Positions 31,570 to 42,530 of a stretch of DNA of 64,000 nt are shown one piece after another. The notes beneath the pieces were generated by a model. It saw only the letters and a program-made list of their open reading frames with translations. It had not been told where the DNA came from and did no database searches. The stretch comes from Poteriospumella lacustris (taxonomy: Eukaryota > Sar > Chrysophyceae > Chromulinales > Dinobryaceae): NCBI GenBank assembly GCA_008000375.1, contig SMOI01000026.1:62001-126000 (forward strand). Direction: 5' to 3'. The translations under genes were made by a program, and so were the position numbers. The stretch's first letter is position 1. Each line of letters opens with the position of its first letter.

Positions 31570-34500
31570 ATGGGCACGCTTCGGTGTTGGCTGTGCGTCG
31601 TCCTGTGCTTGGCATTCTTCATCGCCAGAGAACACATTATTTCCGCCGGCTGTCCGCGGCTGTGCAATGGACACGGCAAATGCAACTCAGAGAGTCAGTG
31701 CGAGTGCGACTCGTTGTACTCCGGCGCTGATTGCTCATACAGTAAGTCTCCCTCCCCGCGGCTGCAGCTTCTGCGCCGCTGATCGTGTCGCTCGTTCGTC
31801 GCACAGAAAACTGCCCGACGGGCCGCGCGTGGGCCTCGAAGCCCACGTCGACGAACGTGTCACACGCGACGATGGTCTGCTCCAACATGGGCCTCTGCGA
31901 CTACAGCAGCGGCTCGTGCCAGTGCTTCGCGGGCTTCGAAGGCGCCGCCTGCGAGCGAGGTAGGCGTCCGCGTCGTATGCCGCCGCGCTGCTCGCGAGTG
32001 ACGCGTCTGTCTGTTTGATGTGTGTAGCCTCCTGCGACTGCCACGGCCACGGCGTGTGCACGACCATCGACCAGCTGTACAAGATCTACGAGGGCGGCGA
32101 GTACGCGCTGTGGGACAAGGACCACACGACGTCGTGCGTCTGCGACGTCGGCTACACCGGCCCCGGCTGCTCCCTGCGTATGTGTCCGAAGGGCGACGAC
32201 CCCATCACGGGCTTCGCCGGCTACCGCAGCATCAAAATCGCAGTGACGCAGAGCGGCTCGCGCCCCGCCGGCAAATACAGATTCACCTTCGACGGCGAGC
32301 CGCTGGCGCTGCCCACGTCGCCCTGGACGGACGCCGAGTGCCAGGCGGCCTTCGAGACGCTGCTGAACGTGCGGCGCGCGCTGTGCTCGGTGACGAAGGT
32401 GGGTCGCTTCGGCGGGTACACGCTGCTGGTGCAGTTCGTGTCGTGGCCCATCCTGCCGCACCAGAACAACTTCCTGACGCACGACGGCGACCCGCCGCTG
32501 TCCTCCTTCGCCTGCGACACCTCCGGCGTCTCGGGCAGCTCGTTCTCCTGCGAGATCAGCGACCAGACGGCGCTGACGTACCCCGAATACGCCTTCTGCT
32601 CGAACCGCGGCGCCTGCGACTTCGACACGGGCACCTGCAGCTGCTTCGAGGGCTTCACGAGCTCCAACTGCGGCGAGTACGACTACGGCATCCGCGGCGT
32701 GGACACGCTGTTCAACGAGAACGTGCTCGTGCTGGAGAACTTCCAGTCGCTGTTCAACGGCTCCGTGCTGCGCGTGCAGACGACGTACACGGGCACCGCC
32801 GCCTTCGACTTCCTGCGCATGAGCGACGTCGCGCGGACGCTCTTCCGCGTGGACGGCGCGGGCAACGTCTACATCGACTACGGCGCGCTGCACGTCTACG
32901 GTCTGGACGGCGCGGGCGGCCAGACGATCTACAGCGGCGGCCTCGCGGTCAACGCGGGCGGCTTCACCGTCGGCGCGGGCGGCCTCGTGGTCACTGGCGG
33001 CGTGACGGTGCAGAGCGAGGGCCTGGCGCTGACGGGCGACCTGCAGGTGACGGGCGGCATGACCGTGGCGGGCGGCGGGATGCTCGTCTCGGGCGGCGTC
33101 ACCGTCAACAGCGGCGGCCTCGTCGTGACGCGCGGCGGCGCCACCGTCGGCAGCGGCGGCCTGTCGGTGCGCGCGGGCGGCCTCTACGTCGGCGGCAGCG
33201 GCGCGACGGTGGCGAGCAACGGCCTCGTGGTGACGGGCGGCCTGACGATGTGGTCGGGCGGCGTCGTCGTGAACAACGCCGGCGTGTCGATCAACGGCGG
33301 CGGCCTCTACGTGTCGGGCGGCCTCACGCTCGAGGGCTCGGGCTTCCAGGTCTCGGGCGGCCTCACCGTCTTCAGCGGCGGCGCGCGCGTCACGGGCGGC
33401 CTCACCGTGTTCACGGGCGGCATCCAGGCGACGGGCGGCCTCACCGTCTCGAGCGGCGGCCTGTCGCTCGCGACGGGCGGCCTCACCGTGGCCAGCGGCG
33501 GCCTCGTCGTCACCGGCGGCGTCACGGTGCAGACGGCGGGCGTCGCGGTGGCGGCGGGCGGTCTGCAGGCGACCGGCGGCGTGTCGGTGCAGGACGCGGG
33601 CCTCGTCGTGACGGGCGGCGTGACGGTGCAGAGCGACGGCGTCTCCGTCGTGGGCGGCGTGTCGGTCTCCGGCAACGTCGTCGTGACGCTCGGCGGCGTC
33701 TCCGTCGCGGCGGGCGGCGTGTCCGTCGTGGGCGGCGTGACGGTGGCCACCGGCGGCGTCGTCGTGACGGCGGGCGGCCTGACGGTCTCGAGCGGCGGCG
33801 TCCTCGTCACCGGCGGCCTGTCGGTGGCCTCGGACGGGCTGCTCGTGTCCAGCGGCCTCACCGTGCTCAGCGGCGGCGCCGCCGTCTCCGACGGACTCAC
33901 CGTCGTCACCGGCGGCGTCGGCGTCACCGGCGGCCTCTCGGTCAACGCGGGCGGCGCGCGCGTCACGGGCGGCGTGACGGTGGCCAGCGGCGGCGTCGTC
34001 GTGAGCAGCGGCGGCCTCTCGGTCGTCGCCGGCGGCGTCGTGGTCACCGGCGGCCTCACCGCGAGCGCCGGCGGCGTCGTCGTGACGACGGGCGGCCTCA
34101 CCGTCACCGCGGGCGGCCTGTCGATCACCGCGGGCGGCGCGACGGTCGCCGCGGGCGGCCTCGTCGTGACGGGCGGCTTCTCGGTGCAGTCGGTGGGGCT
34201 GCGCGTCGTGTCGGGCGGCGTGACCATCGCCACGGGCGGCCTGTCGGTCACCGCGGGCGGCGTGTCGATCGCGGCCGACGGGCTGCGCGTCACCGAGGGC
34301 ATCACCGTCTTCGACACGGGGCTGCGCGTCGTGGCGGGCGGCCTGACGGTCTCGGCGGGCGGCGTGTCGGTCACCGGCGGCGTGTCGGTCACCGGCGGCG
34401 CGCGCGTCACGGGCGGTCTGTCGGTGACGGCGGGCGTCGTCGTGGTCACCGGCGGCGTCACCGTCGACAGCGGCGGCGTCAACTTGCTCAGCGGCGCGAC

Positions 34501-36016
34501 GGTGTCCAGCGGCGGCCTCGTCGTGGCGGCCAACGGCCTCACGGTGACGACGGGCGGCCTCGTCGTCACGGCGGGCGGCGCGACGGTGACGAGCGGCGGC
34601 GTCGTCGTGAGCAGCGGCGGTCTGTCGGTGACGGCGCAGGGCCTCGTCGCGACCGACGGACTCACCGTCGTCACCGGCGGCCTGCGCGTCACCACCGGCG
34701 GCCTCTCCGTCGTCGACGGCGGCGTCGTCGTCTCCGCCGGCGGCGTCTCCGTCGCGACGGGCGGCGCGCGCGTCACCGGCGGCGTGTCGGTGACGGCGGG
34801 CGGCGTCGTCGTGGCGGCGGGCGGCGTGACGGTGACGGCGGGCGGTCTGTCGGTGGCGGCCGACGGACTGACGGTCGTCGCGGGCGGCCTGTCGGTGACG
34901 GCGGGCGGCCTGTCGGTCTCCGGCGGCGCCGTGGTGACGGGCGGCCTGTCAGTGTCCGCGGGCGGCGTGACGGTGACCGGCGGCGTGACGGTGTCGACTG
35001 GCGGCCTCGTCGTGACGCAGGACGGCCTCACCGTCACGGCGGGCGGCGCGCGCGTCACGGCGGGCGGCCTGACGGTGACGGCGGGCGGTCTGCAGGTGAC
35101 GGGCGGCGCGTCGCTGAGCTTCGGCGGTCTGGTGGTGTCGGGGTCGTCGACGGTGCTGTCGGGCGGCCTCGTCGTGAGCACCGGCGGCGTGACGGTGGCG
35201 TCGGGCGGGCTGCAGGTGACGGGCGGCCTCACGGTGGGCGGCTCGATGCTGGTGCTGGACGGCATGACGGTGGACGGCACGCTCAACCTGCAGTACCAGC
35301 CCTTCGTCTTCTCCGACCGCCGCCTCAAGACGCGCGTCGAGCCGCTGCACGGCGCGCTGGACGCGCTGGACGCGCTGCGCGGCGTGTACTACCACTGGGA
35401 CCGCGCCGCCCTCGGCGCCCTCGACGCCTCCGCCGCGCGGCAGGTGGGTCTCCTGGCGCAGGACGTGCAGCGCGTCCTGCCCGAGCTCGTGCGGCGCCGC
35501 GCCCTGCCGCGCAGCCGGCGCCTCGCGGCGGACGACGCGGCGCCGGCGGCGGATGCGGCGGCGGCAGACGAGTTTCTCGCGGTGAGCTACGGCGAACTGG
35601 TCCCGGTGCTGGTCGAGGGCGTCCGCGAGCTGCACCGCCGCCAGGCCGACCGCCTCGCGCGCCTGCTGCAGCTCGCCGCCGCCGCGCGCGACCCGGCGCC
35701 GTCGTCGCAGCCGGCGACGCACAGCGACGCCGCCGCTGCGGACGCGGCGCCGACGGCTGCGGCGGCAGCGGCGTCGCTGACGACGACGCGACCGACGCCG
35801 CTGCGGCGGCTGCGCGACGCGGCGCAGCGCCTCGCGACGCAGCTGCGGCGGAAGACGCTGACGCTGCTGCGCGGCCTGCAGCGCGCCGCGCCGTCGTGTC
35901 TGCGGCTGCGCCACTCGCTCGGCGACCTGCGGCGGTCGGTGGCGCAGCTCGGCGACGACCTCGCGACGCTGCGCGACGCGGCGCAGGCGGCGCTCGCGCA
36001 GCGCGTCGCCGTCTGA
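31570..36016 (+). CDS. Secreted EGF / Gly-Gly-repeat / peptidase S74 fibre protein, paralog C
   Basis: Three exons (31570-31741, 31807-31959, 32028-36016) give 1,437 aa. It has a signal peptide, EGF (CPRLCNGHGKC), EGF in exon 2 (CSNMGLCDYSSGSCQC), EGF (CDCHGHGVC), the CPKGDDPIT module, an EGF-like motif (CSNRGACDFDTGTCSC), then about residues 410-1195 of near-perfect 6-7-residue repeats (GGLTVSS, GGVTVAS and similar). The S74 domain starts at FSDRRLKTRVEPL with Ser1204 and Lys1209 as the dyad, then VGLLAQDVQRVLPELV and FLAVSYGELVPVLVEGVREL. The tail is Ala/Arg-rich helical. The gene is extremely GC-rich, so a 1,379-codon alternative frame is open but spurious. Function as in paralog B. Confidence 0.88.
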
Positions 36017-36181
36017 GCGCCCGCCGCCTCGTCGGTTTTGTTTCGCTTCTGCTTCTTCTGTGTCGCCTAACTACTTCTCGTGTCGTGTCGTGTCGCGTGT
36101 GTCGCGTGCCTATCGTTTGGTGTGTCGCAGGGTGTGTCGTAGGTGTGTCGCGTCGTTAGGCGGCGGCGCGTTAGCGGCGCG

Positions 36182-37596
36182 TTAGCGGCGCGGACCGTTG
36201 TCGTAGTAGCGGCCGCCGCGGCCGTTGCTGTTGCTGTTCGTGTTGCCGCCGGCGGCGCCCGCGGGGGGCGCGAAGTGGCCGCGGTCGCGCGAGCGCGAGC
36301 GCGACCGGTCGCGGTGGGGCGGCGCGTAGCCGACGTCGTCGCTGTGGCGGCAGTCGCGTGAGAGGCGGGGCGACGCAGGTGGCGGCGGCGGCGGCGAGGA
36401 GACGTACCCGTAGCGCCGCGGGGGCGCGTCGTAGTTGTTGTAGGCGGGCGCCTGGTGCGGCGCCGCGTGGTGCATCGGCGCGCCGTAGCGGTCGCCGCCG
36501 CGCGTGTCGCGGCTGTCGCGGCGGCCGCGCGGGTCGCGGTCGCTGGCGCCGCGGTAGTAGTGGTCGCGCGAGTCGCGCGGGGCTCGCGGTCGCGCGAGTC
36601 GCGGCCGTGGCTGCTGGGCGGCGCCTGCTGCGCGTAGTAGCCGCGGCCGCCGCCGTAGTCGCGGTCGCGCGGGTCGCGCTGGTCGCGCGGGTCGCGCGCG
36701 CCGCCGAAGTTGTCGCGGGGGTAGCGGTCGCCGCCGCGCGGGAAGCGGTCGCCGCCGCGGTCCGCGTAGTAGTGGTCGCCACTGCCATTGCCATGGCCGC
36801 CGCCAGTGCCGCCAGTGCCGCGGCCGCCGCCGCCGCGGCCTCCAAAGCCGCCTCGACCGCCGAAGCCGCCGCGGCCGCCCTGAAAGCCGCCCGCGGCGCT
36901 CGACGGCGGAATGCGACTGTACTCCGAGTCGGGCGAGTCGCGCTCCAGCGTGACCTTGACGCCCAAGAGCGGCACCTCGCACAGCACCGTCAGGGCGCGC
37001 TCCACACTGGCCTCGTCCTGTACCAACCACACAGAGCCACACAGCCACAGAGCGCGTTAGCACAGTCGCGCACACGCGCGTGTCGCCAGGCGTCCAGACG
37101 CGGAGCCACAACCAGATCTGTTCGTTCCACGGAGCCACCCAGGACACGGCAAAGCACAAACAACGAGGCGCGGCCTACCAACCTTCAGCTCGATGAGGCC
37201 CATGTGCTGCCCGTCGCGGTCGAACACGTTGCTGTACGTCACCTCGCCCACCGTCTCGCGCGCCCAGTCTTTCAGGTCCTTCCAGTCCACCTTTGGGTGC
37301 AGGCCGCGCACCACCAGACGCAAGTCCAAGCGCTTCGGGGGCTTCACCCGGTCCGCCCGGTAGCCGCCCTCGGCGGAGCCGCGCTCCTTTTCCACGCGAA
37401 TGCGGTTCCCATCCAACTCCTTGTCGTGCATCGCCTCGATAGCCCGCTGCGCCTCCTCCTCGGAACCAAACAGAACGAACGCAAAGCCTGTGCGCAGATC
37501 GAGTTGCTTCACTTCGCCGAACTGTTCGAAGACGGTGCGCAGCGCCTCCTCCGTCGTCTGCTCCGACAGGTGACCGACGAAAATCTTGCTGGTCAT
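36182..37596 (-). CDS. SR-type splicing factor, two RRMs plus RGG/RS tail (apparent frameshift)
   Basis: Exon 1 37596-37183, exon 2 from 37017. RRM1 is residues 1-72 (RNP2 KIFVGHL, RNP1 GFAFVLF). RRM2 starts at about 91 and carries DWKDLKDWARE, matching the 'SWQDLKD' signature of the pseudo-RRM in SR proteins such as SRSF1. The tail is rich in RGG, then in Arg-Asp, and finally HRDRSRSRSRDRGHF. The sensible tail changes reading frame near 36570-36590: the frame entering ends in REPRATRA, the frame continuing is RDSRDHYYRGASDRD. One extra base there would restore it. In the unshifted frame the ORF continues to 36067 as Ala/Thr/Arg junk. Regulates pre-mRNA splicing in the nucleus. Confidence 0.75.
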
Positions 37597-38161
37597 GGTC
37601 GATCTCCTGCTGCACTCGCTGCCAACAAATGTGCTCGATTGTGTCCCCCTCCGCCCTCCGAACGATGCGAAGCGCTTCGTCCGGCGGAAAGATCGACGCC
37701 GGCGACGAGGCGACGAGACGAGCGACGACCGCGACGGCGACGCGCTGTGGCGGCGGCGGGCTCTGAGAGCGGCCTCAGCTACCGATGAGCGTCGGTCTGT
37801 TCTCCGTGTACTGAACAACGTGTACAAAACTACTCAACAATATGTGAAATGTATATACGATATAGTTAACGTTTTGAACCTTGGATATCATGTACTGTAC
37901 TTTGAACAACTATCGATCATATAGCTGTTATTATACAGTAATGACGTACCGCTGTCAGTCAGACACTGGCGGCCGTTTCAAATCGGCGACCGCCGCCGGT
38001 GACCGTTTTTCCCGCGGCGCCGCCGCTGCGGCGGCGAAGTGATTCGGATTCGTATCGCCGCCTGTTGTCACAACAGAATCACACGCGATCGAAAAGTGGC
38101 GCTCTTGGTCTCTCCCACAACAACGAAGAATGCCCAGCGCGTAGAGCGGTAGTGCAGTCGC
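37597..38161. other. Intergenic region between divergent genes
   Basis: 565 bp between the SR protein gene and the C2 protein gene. A distinctly AT-rich pocket (about 37830-37940) stands out in otherwise GC-rich surroundings. No gene recognised. Confidence 0.6.
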
Positions 38162-39340
38162 ATGATCGAGCCTCTGAGATACCACCACGAGACGGCCACG
38201 ACCTTCGAGATCGAACGGCCGGCCTTTTGCGCCAGCTGCCAGTGCCTGCGCACGATGGAGAAGAACCCCAACGTGGCTGTGGTCTACTGCGCAGACTGCC
38301 CCAGCAGCTTCGTGTCCGGCAGCAAGTCGTCGGGCGCGTGCGGCCGCGGCGCCTTCCTGTGCAAAGTCTGCGAGAACGACAAGCACAAGCACGGCCTGGC
38401 GCGCGACCACAAGCGCCAGATCCTGGTCGTGGGGCCCGGCGTGCGCAAGAAGGTCGTCGTGCGCGGCGACGGCACGAGCTTCCCGATGGTGCTGGACAGC
38501 GTCGAGGTGCGCATGAAGGCGCGCATCTACCACAACGGCAAGCGCGTGCACCGCGAGCGGACGCGCGAGGTGCCCTTCGTCGTGGGCATGAGCGGCAAGG
38601 CGGTGCACGTGCAGATCCTCGGCGCGCGCAACCTGCGCTGCAGCGACCTGCACGGCACGGCCGACCCCTTCGTCGTCTTCTCGTTCTGCGGCAAGCCGCT
38701 GCACTCGACGCGCGTGCGCCATCGGACGCTGAACCCGCGTTGGGACAACGAGACGGTGGTCGTACCGATGGACGAGAACCTGCCGATGCCGCGCGGCTGC
38801 ACGGCGTCGCAGAAGGACGTCGTGCGCCTCGAGGTCTTCGACAAAGATTTTCTGTCGCGCAACGAGCTCGTCGGCCACGTCGAGCTGCACCGCTCGAAGC
38901 TGCTGAAGCTGGCCGTCGTCGCGCAGGAGCAGCCCATCCGCATCCCGCTGACGAGCCGCGAGATCGGCGGCCTGCTGCACCTGCAGCTGGCGCTGACGTC
39001 GACGGCGGTGCTCGTGCGCGTCTGCGCGGCGGAGGACCTCGACAAACGCGACGTGGCGCGGCTGAACAACGCCTACGTCAAGCTCTTCCTCGGCGACCCG
39101 GAAAACACGCTCGTGGGCCTCACGCCCGTCGTGCGGCGCGCCATCAACCCCGTGTGGACGCAGCACAACGTTTTCGCCGTGCCGCTCGAGCGCTTCCTCG
39201 CCGCCGAGGCCTACGTCGCCGCGCAGATCCGCTTCTACCGCGCGGCGCACGGCCTCGCGGGCGCGCCGCCCGCGCAGACGGCGCGCGCCACGCCCACGTC
39301 GCCGTCGTCGTCGGCCGCGTCGCCGAGCGGCGCCGCGTAG
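38162..39340 (+). CDS. Zinc-binding B-box-like plus tandem C2-domain protein, 392 aa
   Basis: Single exon from ATG 38162. The N-terminus has a cysteine/histidine cluster (CASCQCL ... YCADC ... CKVCENDKHKHG), a B-box-like zinc finger. Residues about 145-275 form a C2 domain (VHVQILGARNLRCSDLHGTA, DPFVVFSF, LNPRWDNE, LEVFDKD) with the Asp residues expected for calcium binding. A second, more degenerate C2-like repeat follows (VLVRVCAAEDLDKRD, NAYVKLFLGD, INPVWTQHN). C2 domains bind membranes or proteins, often with calcium. The partner process is unknown. Its last 106 bp overlap the 3' coding end of the convergent PHD gene. Confidence 0.75.
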   Translation: MIEPLRYHHETATTFEIERPAFCASCQCLRTMEKNPNVAVVYCADCPSSFVSGSKSSGACGRGAFLCKVCENDKHKHGLARDHKRQILVVGPGVRKKVVVRGDGTSFPMVLDSVEVRMKARIYHNGKRVHRERTREVPFVVGMSGKAVHVQILGARNLRCSDLHGTADPFVVFSFCGKPLHSTRVRHRTLNPRWDNETVVVPMDENLPMPRGCTASQKDVVRLEVFDKDFLSRNELVGHVELHRSKLLKLAVVAQEQPIRIPLTSREIGGLLHLQLALTSTAVLVRVCAAEDLDKRDVARLNNAYVKLFLGDPENTLVGLTPVVRRAINPVWTQHNVFAVPLERFLAAEAYVAAQIRFYRAAHGLAGAPPAQTARATPTSPSSSAASPSGAA

Positions 39341-40693
39341 AGCGCTGCGGGCGGCAGCAGGCGGCAGCCCTCGCAGAACCACGGGTTGGCCGAGGGGATG
39401 GCGTTGAGCGGCGGGTCGTGGCAGAACGTGTGCACGACGCGGCCGCAGCGGTCGCAGAGGATCAGCAGCTCCGAGTCGCCCTTCCCGCCGCATTTCGTGC
39501 AGCCGCAGAACGCGCAGACGCACAGCTGCGCGTCGTCCACGCACTGCGTGCACCACAGCGGCGTCACGTGCGCCGTGGGGGTCGCCGCGTGGGCCGCGCC
39601 GGCGCCCGTCGGCGTCGCCGCGAGGCCGCTGGACGACGGCGGCGCCGAGCGCTTCTTCGACGCCGCCGCGAGCGCGCGCTTGTCCAGCGCGTGCGCCGGC
39701 AGCGACGCGAGCGCGTCCGCGAGCGACTGGTAGCGGCCCAGCTCGAGCACCTGGTCGCTCGCCGTGCGCCGCACGACGAAGCGGCGGGCGGCGGGCTGCG
39801 CGACGGTCACTTCGCCGACGACGCGCGCGCGCAACGCGTCGCGGAAGGCCGCGTCGGCCGCCAGCTCCGCATCGGGGTCGAAGTCCTCGCCGTGCTTGGA
39901 GCCCGGCGGGCGCCGCAGCGGCACGGCCGGCTCGTCGTCCTCGCTCGCCAGGCCCAGCTCGCGGTTCCACATCGCGCGCACCGCCTCGCGCGCCTTGGCC
40001 CGGTCGCCCGCGGCGGAGCCCTGTGCAGCACACGCGTCGGTCAGTTCGGTGGAGACGGACGCACAGCAGACGCGGCCACTCACGTCGAGGACGCAGTGCG
40101 GACAGCTCCAGCTGCCGCGCGGCGTCGCGGCCGTGCGCGGCCGCAGGCACAGCGGGTGGAAGGCCAGCGTGCACGTCTCGCAGCACTGCAGGTCGCCGCC
40201 GCGGTCGCAGGCCTCGCACACGTCGCTGTGCTCGTCGTGCGCGGTGCGGCTGCGCGGCGTGCTGCCCTTCTTCGACAAGTAGCGCGTCTTCGCCGGCGGC
40301 GGCGGCGGAGCGTTGCGCTCGTCGCGGTCGTCCGTGTCCGGCGCTGGCTTCAGTCCGAACGCGCGAATCACGTCTACAAGCGAAGACATCGGCCCCAGCA
40401 CCCATGAGAAACGATGTAGCGCGGCTGCAGGGACGCGCGCAGTACTCACCTTGCAGCAGCGTCGCGTCGGGGGTCTCCCGCACCGACAAACACTGCTTCA
40501 ACAGGCCTATCGCCCGCTTTTTCGCTGAGAAATCGTGACAAAGCAACCAAATGAATCGTCAGTGAAGACCAGTGTTGCAGCTGCAGGTGCACAGCCGATG
40601 AGACGCTCGATGCTTACCCCTGAGGCGGTGTGCGCCGACCAGCGCGGCGATCTCTTCGTCGGATAACTTTGGCTTCTTCGGAGGGCGCCCCAT
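39235..40693 (-). CDS. Nuclear protein with AT-hook-like N-terminus and two PHD fingers, 408 aa
   Basis: Four exons (40693-40618, 40524-40450, 40373-40084, 40020-39235), all GT-AG and in phase. The N-terminus MGRPPKKPKLSDEEIAALVG looks like an AT-hook. PHD finger 1 is CEACDRGGDLQCCETCTLAF ... CPHCVLD. PHD finger 2 is CAFCGCTKCGGKGDSELLIL ... CDRCGRVVHTFCHDPP ... WFCEGC, similar in arrangement to the PHD of UHRF-type proteins. PHD fingers read histone tail marks, so a chromatin role is likely. The third intron (40021-40083) is 63 nt, a multiple of three with no stop, so it could be retained. The C-terminal 35 codons overlap the C2 gene on the other strand. Confidence 0.8.
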
Positions 40694-41116
40694 CGTCTCA
40701 CACAGGGATCCAGAAGGGCACTGATGGACAGAGCAAATAGCGTATGAGCCTCTGCGCTGGTCCTGGCTGCCTGTCGCTCGGCTGAGATAAGATCCTGAGC
40801 CCTGCGCGTCGCGCTGCAACCGACGCCGCCTCCTCCGCCGCCGCCTCCTGCGCCGTCCCAGCAGTGCGCTCATCCGTCGGTAGCACATCCGTACAGACCC
40901 AGACCCTGGACAGTCTGCGTCCTTCTGGGATATTTGTCGTCAATCCTGTGTCGATGTCCCCGGCGGTGACAACTCGCCCCGCGACAAGTGACGGGTACCA
41001 CACACGATCGCGAGTCAAACAAGCCACCCATTGCATCGGCTCTGATTTCACTACTATTTCGCTCACTCGACGGTCGTTGGGTTTCTCGCTCCTTCTTTGC
41101 GTAGAACAGAGAGAAA
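40694..41116. other. Intergenic region between divergent genes
   Basis: 423 bp between the PHD gene and DRG1, including a CCTCCG-rich triplet tract near 40825-40850. No gene recognised. Confidence 0.6.
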
Positions 41117-42327
41117 ATGTCGTCCGGAGAAGACAAGATTCGCGCGAAAATCAAGGAGATCGAGACGGAGTATGCGCGGACACAGAAGAACAAGGCCACC
41201 GAGGGCCATTTGGGCATTTTGAAGGCGAAGCTCAGTAAACTTCGCCGAGAACTCTTGGAGTATTCTGGAGGAGGAAAACGTAGCGGTGGAGGAGCAAGCG
41301 AACGCGGCTTCGAAGTGAGCAAATCGGGCGATACCCGCGTTGGCTTGATCGGCTTCCCGTCCGTCGGCAAGTCCACCCTCCTCACGCAACTGACGGGCAC
41401 CTTCTCTTTGGCGGCCGGCTACGAATTCACAACATTGACAGCTATCCCGGGCACCATGCACTACCGCGGCGCCAAGATCCAGATCCTCGATCTGCCCGGT
41501 ATCATCGAGGGCGCCAAGGACGGTCGCGGTCGCGGTCGCCAGGTGCTGGCCGCGGCGCTGACCTGCAACGTCATCTTGATCGTGCTGGATGCAGCCAAGC
41601 CCATGACGCACAAGCTCATCATCGAGAAGGAGCTGTACGGCTTCGGCATCCGCCTGAACCAGACGCCGCCCGACATCGTCTTCAAGTGCGTCGCTCCGCC
41701 TCCGTCGCCGCCGCTCTGCTCGCTCTGACTCTCTGACGCTCTGACGCTCTGTTAACGTGTTACAGGAAGAAGGAGAGAGGCCCGATCAACTTCCAGGCCA
41801 TGGTGCCGCAGTCCGTGCTGACGCAGGAGATCGCCATGAGCATCTGCCGCGAGTACCGCATCACCTCGGCGGACATCTTCTGCCGCTGCGACGCCACCAT
41901 CGACCAGCTCATCGACGTGATCGAAGGCAACCGGCGGTACATCCCGTGCATCTACGTGCTGAACAAGATCGACCAGCTGACCATCGAGGAGCTGGACATC
42001 ATCGACCAGATGCCGCACCACGTGCCCATCTCCGCCCACCACGGCTGGAACTTCGACGAGCTGCTCGAGACCATCTGGGACTACTGCAAGATGATCCGCA
42101 TCTACACGAAGCCCAAGGGCCAGATCCCCGACTACAACGCGCCCGTGGTGCTGCACGACCAGTCGCCGACCATCGAGGACTTCTGCAACAAGCTGCACAA
42201 GCAAATGATCACACAGTTCAAGTACGCCTGGGTCTGGGGCTCCTCCGTGCGCCACCAGCCGCAGAAGTGCGGCAAGGAGCACGTGCTGGCCGACGAGGAC
42301 GTCGTGCAGATCGTCAAGAAGATTTAG
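41117..42327 (+). CDS. DRG1: Developmentally regulated GTP-binding protein 1 (DRG1)
   Basis: Two exons (41117-41685, 41766-42327) give 376 aa. The N-terminal helix [20 protein letters not shown] is the DRG hallmark that binds its DFRP partner. GTPase motifs are G1 [10 protein letters not shown]3 [20 protein letters not shown]4 NKID and a SAH-type G5 ([10 protein letters not shown]). The C-terminal TGS domain runs [19 protein letters not shown] and ends with [23 protein letters not shown]1 binds translating ribosomes and is linked to relief of stalling. The intron contains short tandem 'ctctgacg' repeats (about 41720-41750). Confidence 0.95.
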
Positions 42328-42530
42328 GCCGCGCCGCGTCGCGGGCCACTGTAAATGCTAACTGCCCGCCGCGTCGCGACGCGGACCCTGCGACCCTCCG
42401 CCGCCCTCGCGCGCTCCGCCGAGCGTCAGCTGAGCTGGCCGCCGCTGATACCCGATGCTCCGCTGTCAATACCCGGCGCCCAGCAGAGCAGCCACAGCGT
42501 GTATGTAGTTATAGACAGTTACGGGGGCGC

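Noticed and set aside
1-36016. Phage or bacterial contamination as the source of the S74 genes
   Set aside because: They have spliceosomal introns, eukaryotic signal peptides and EGF modules, and lie among ordinary eukaryotic genes.
32020-36159. 1,379-codon plus-strand ORF overlapping paralog C in another frame
   Set aside because: Its product is almost only Arg/Gly/Asp/His, the expected misreading of GGC-rich repeats one base out of frame; it lacks the S74 and EGF signatures.
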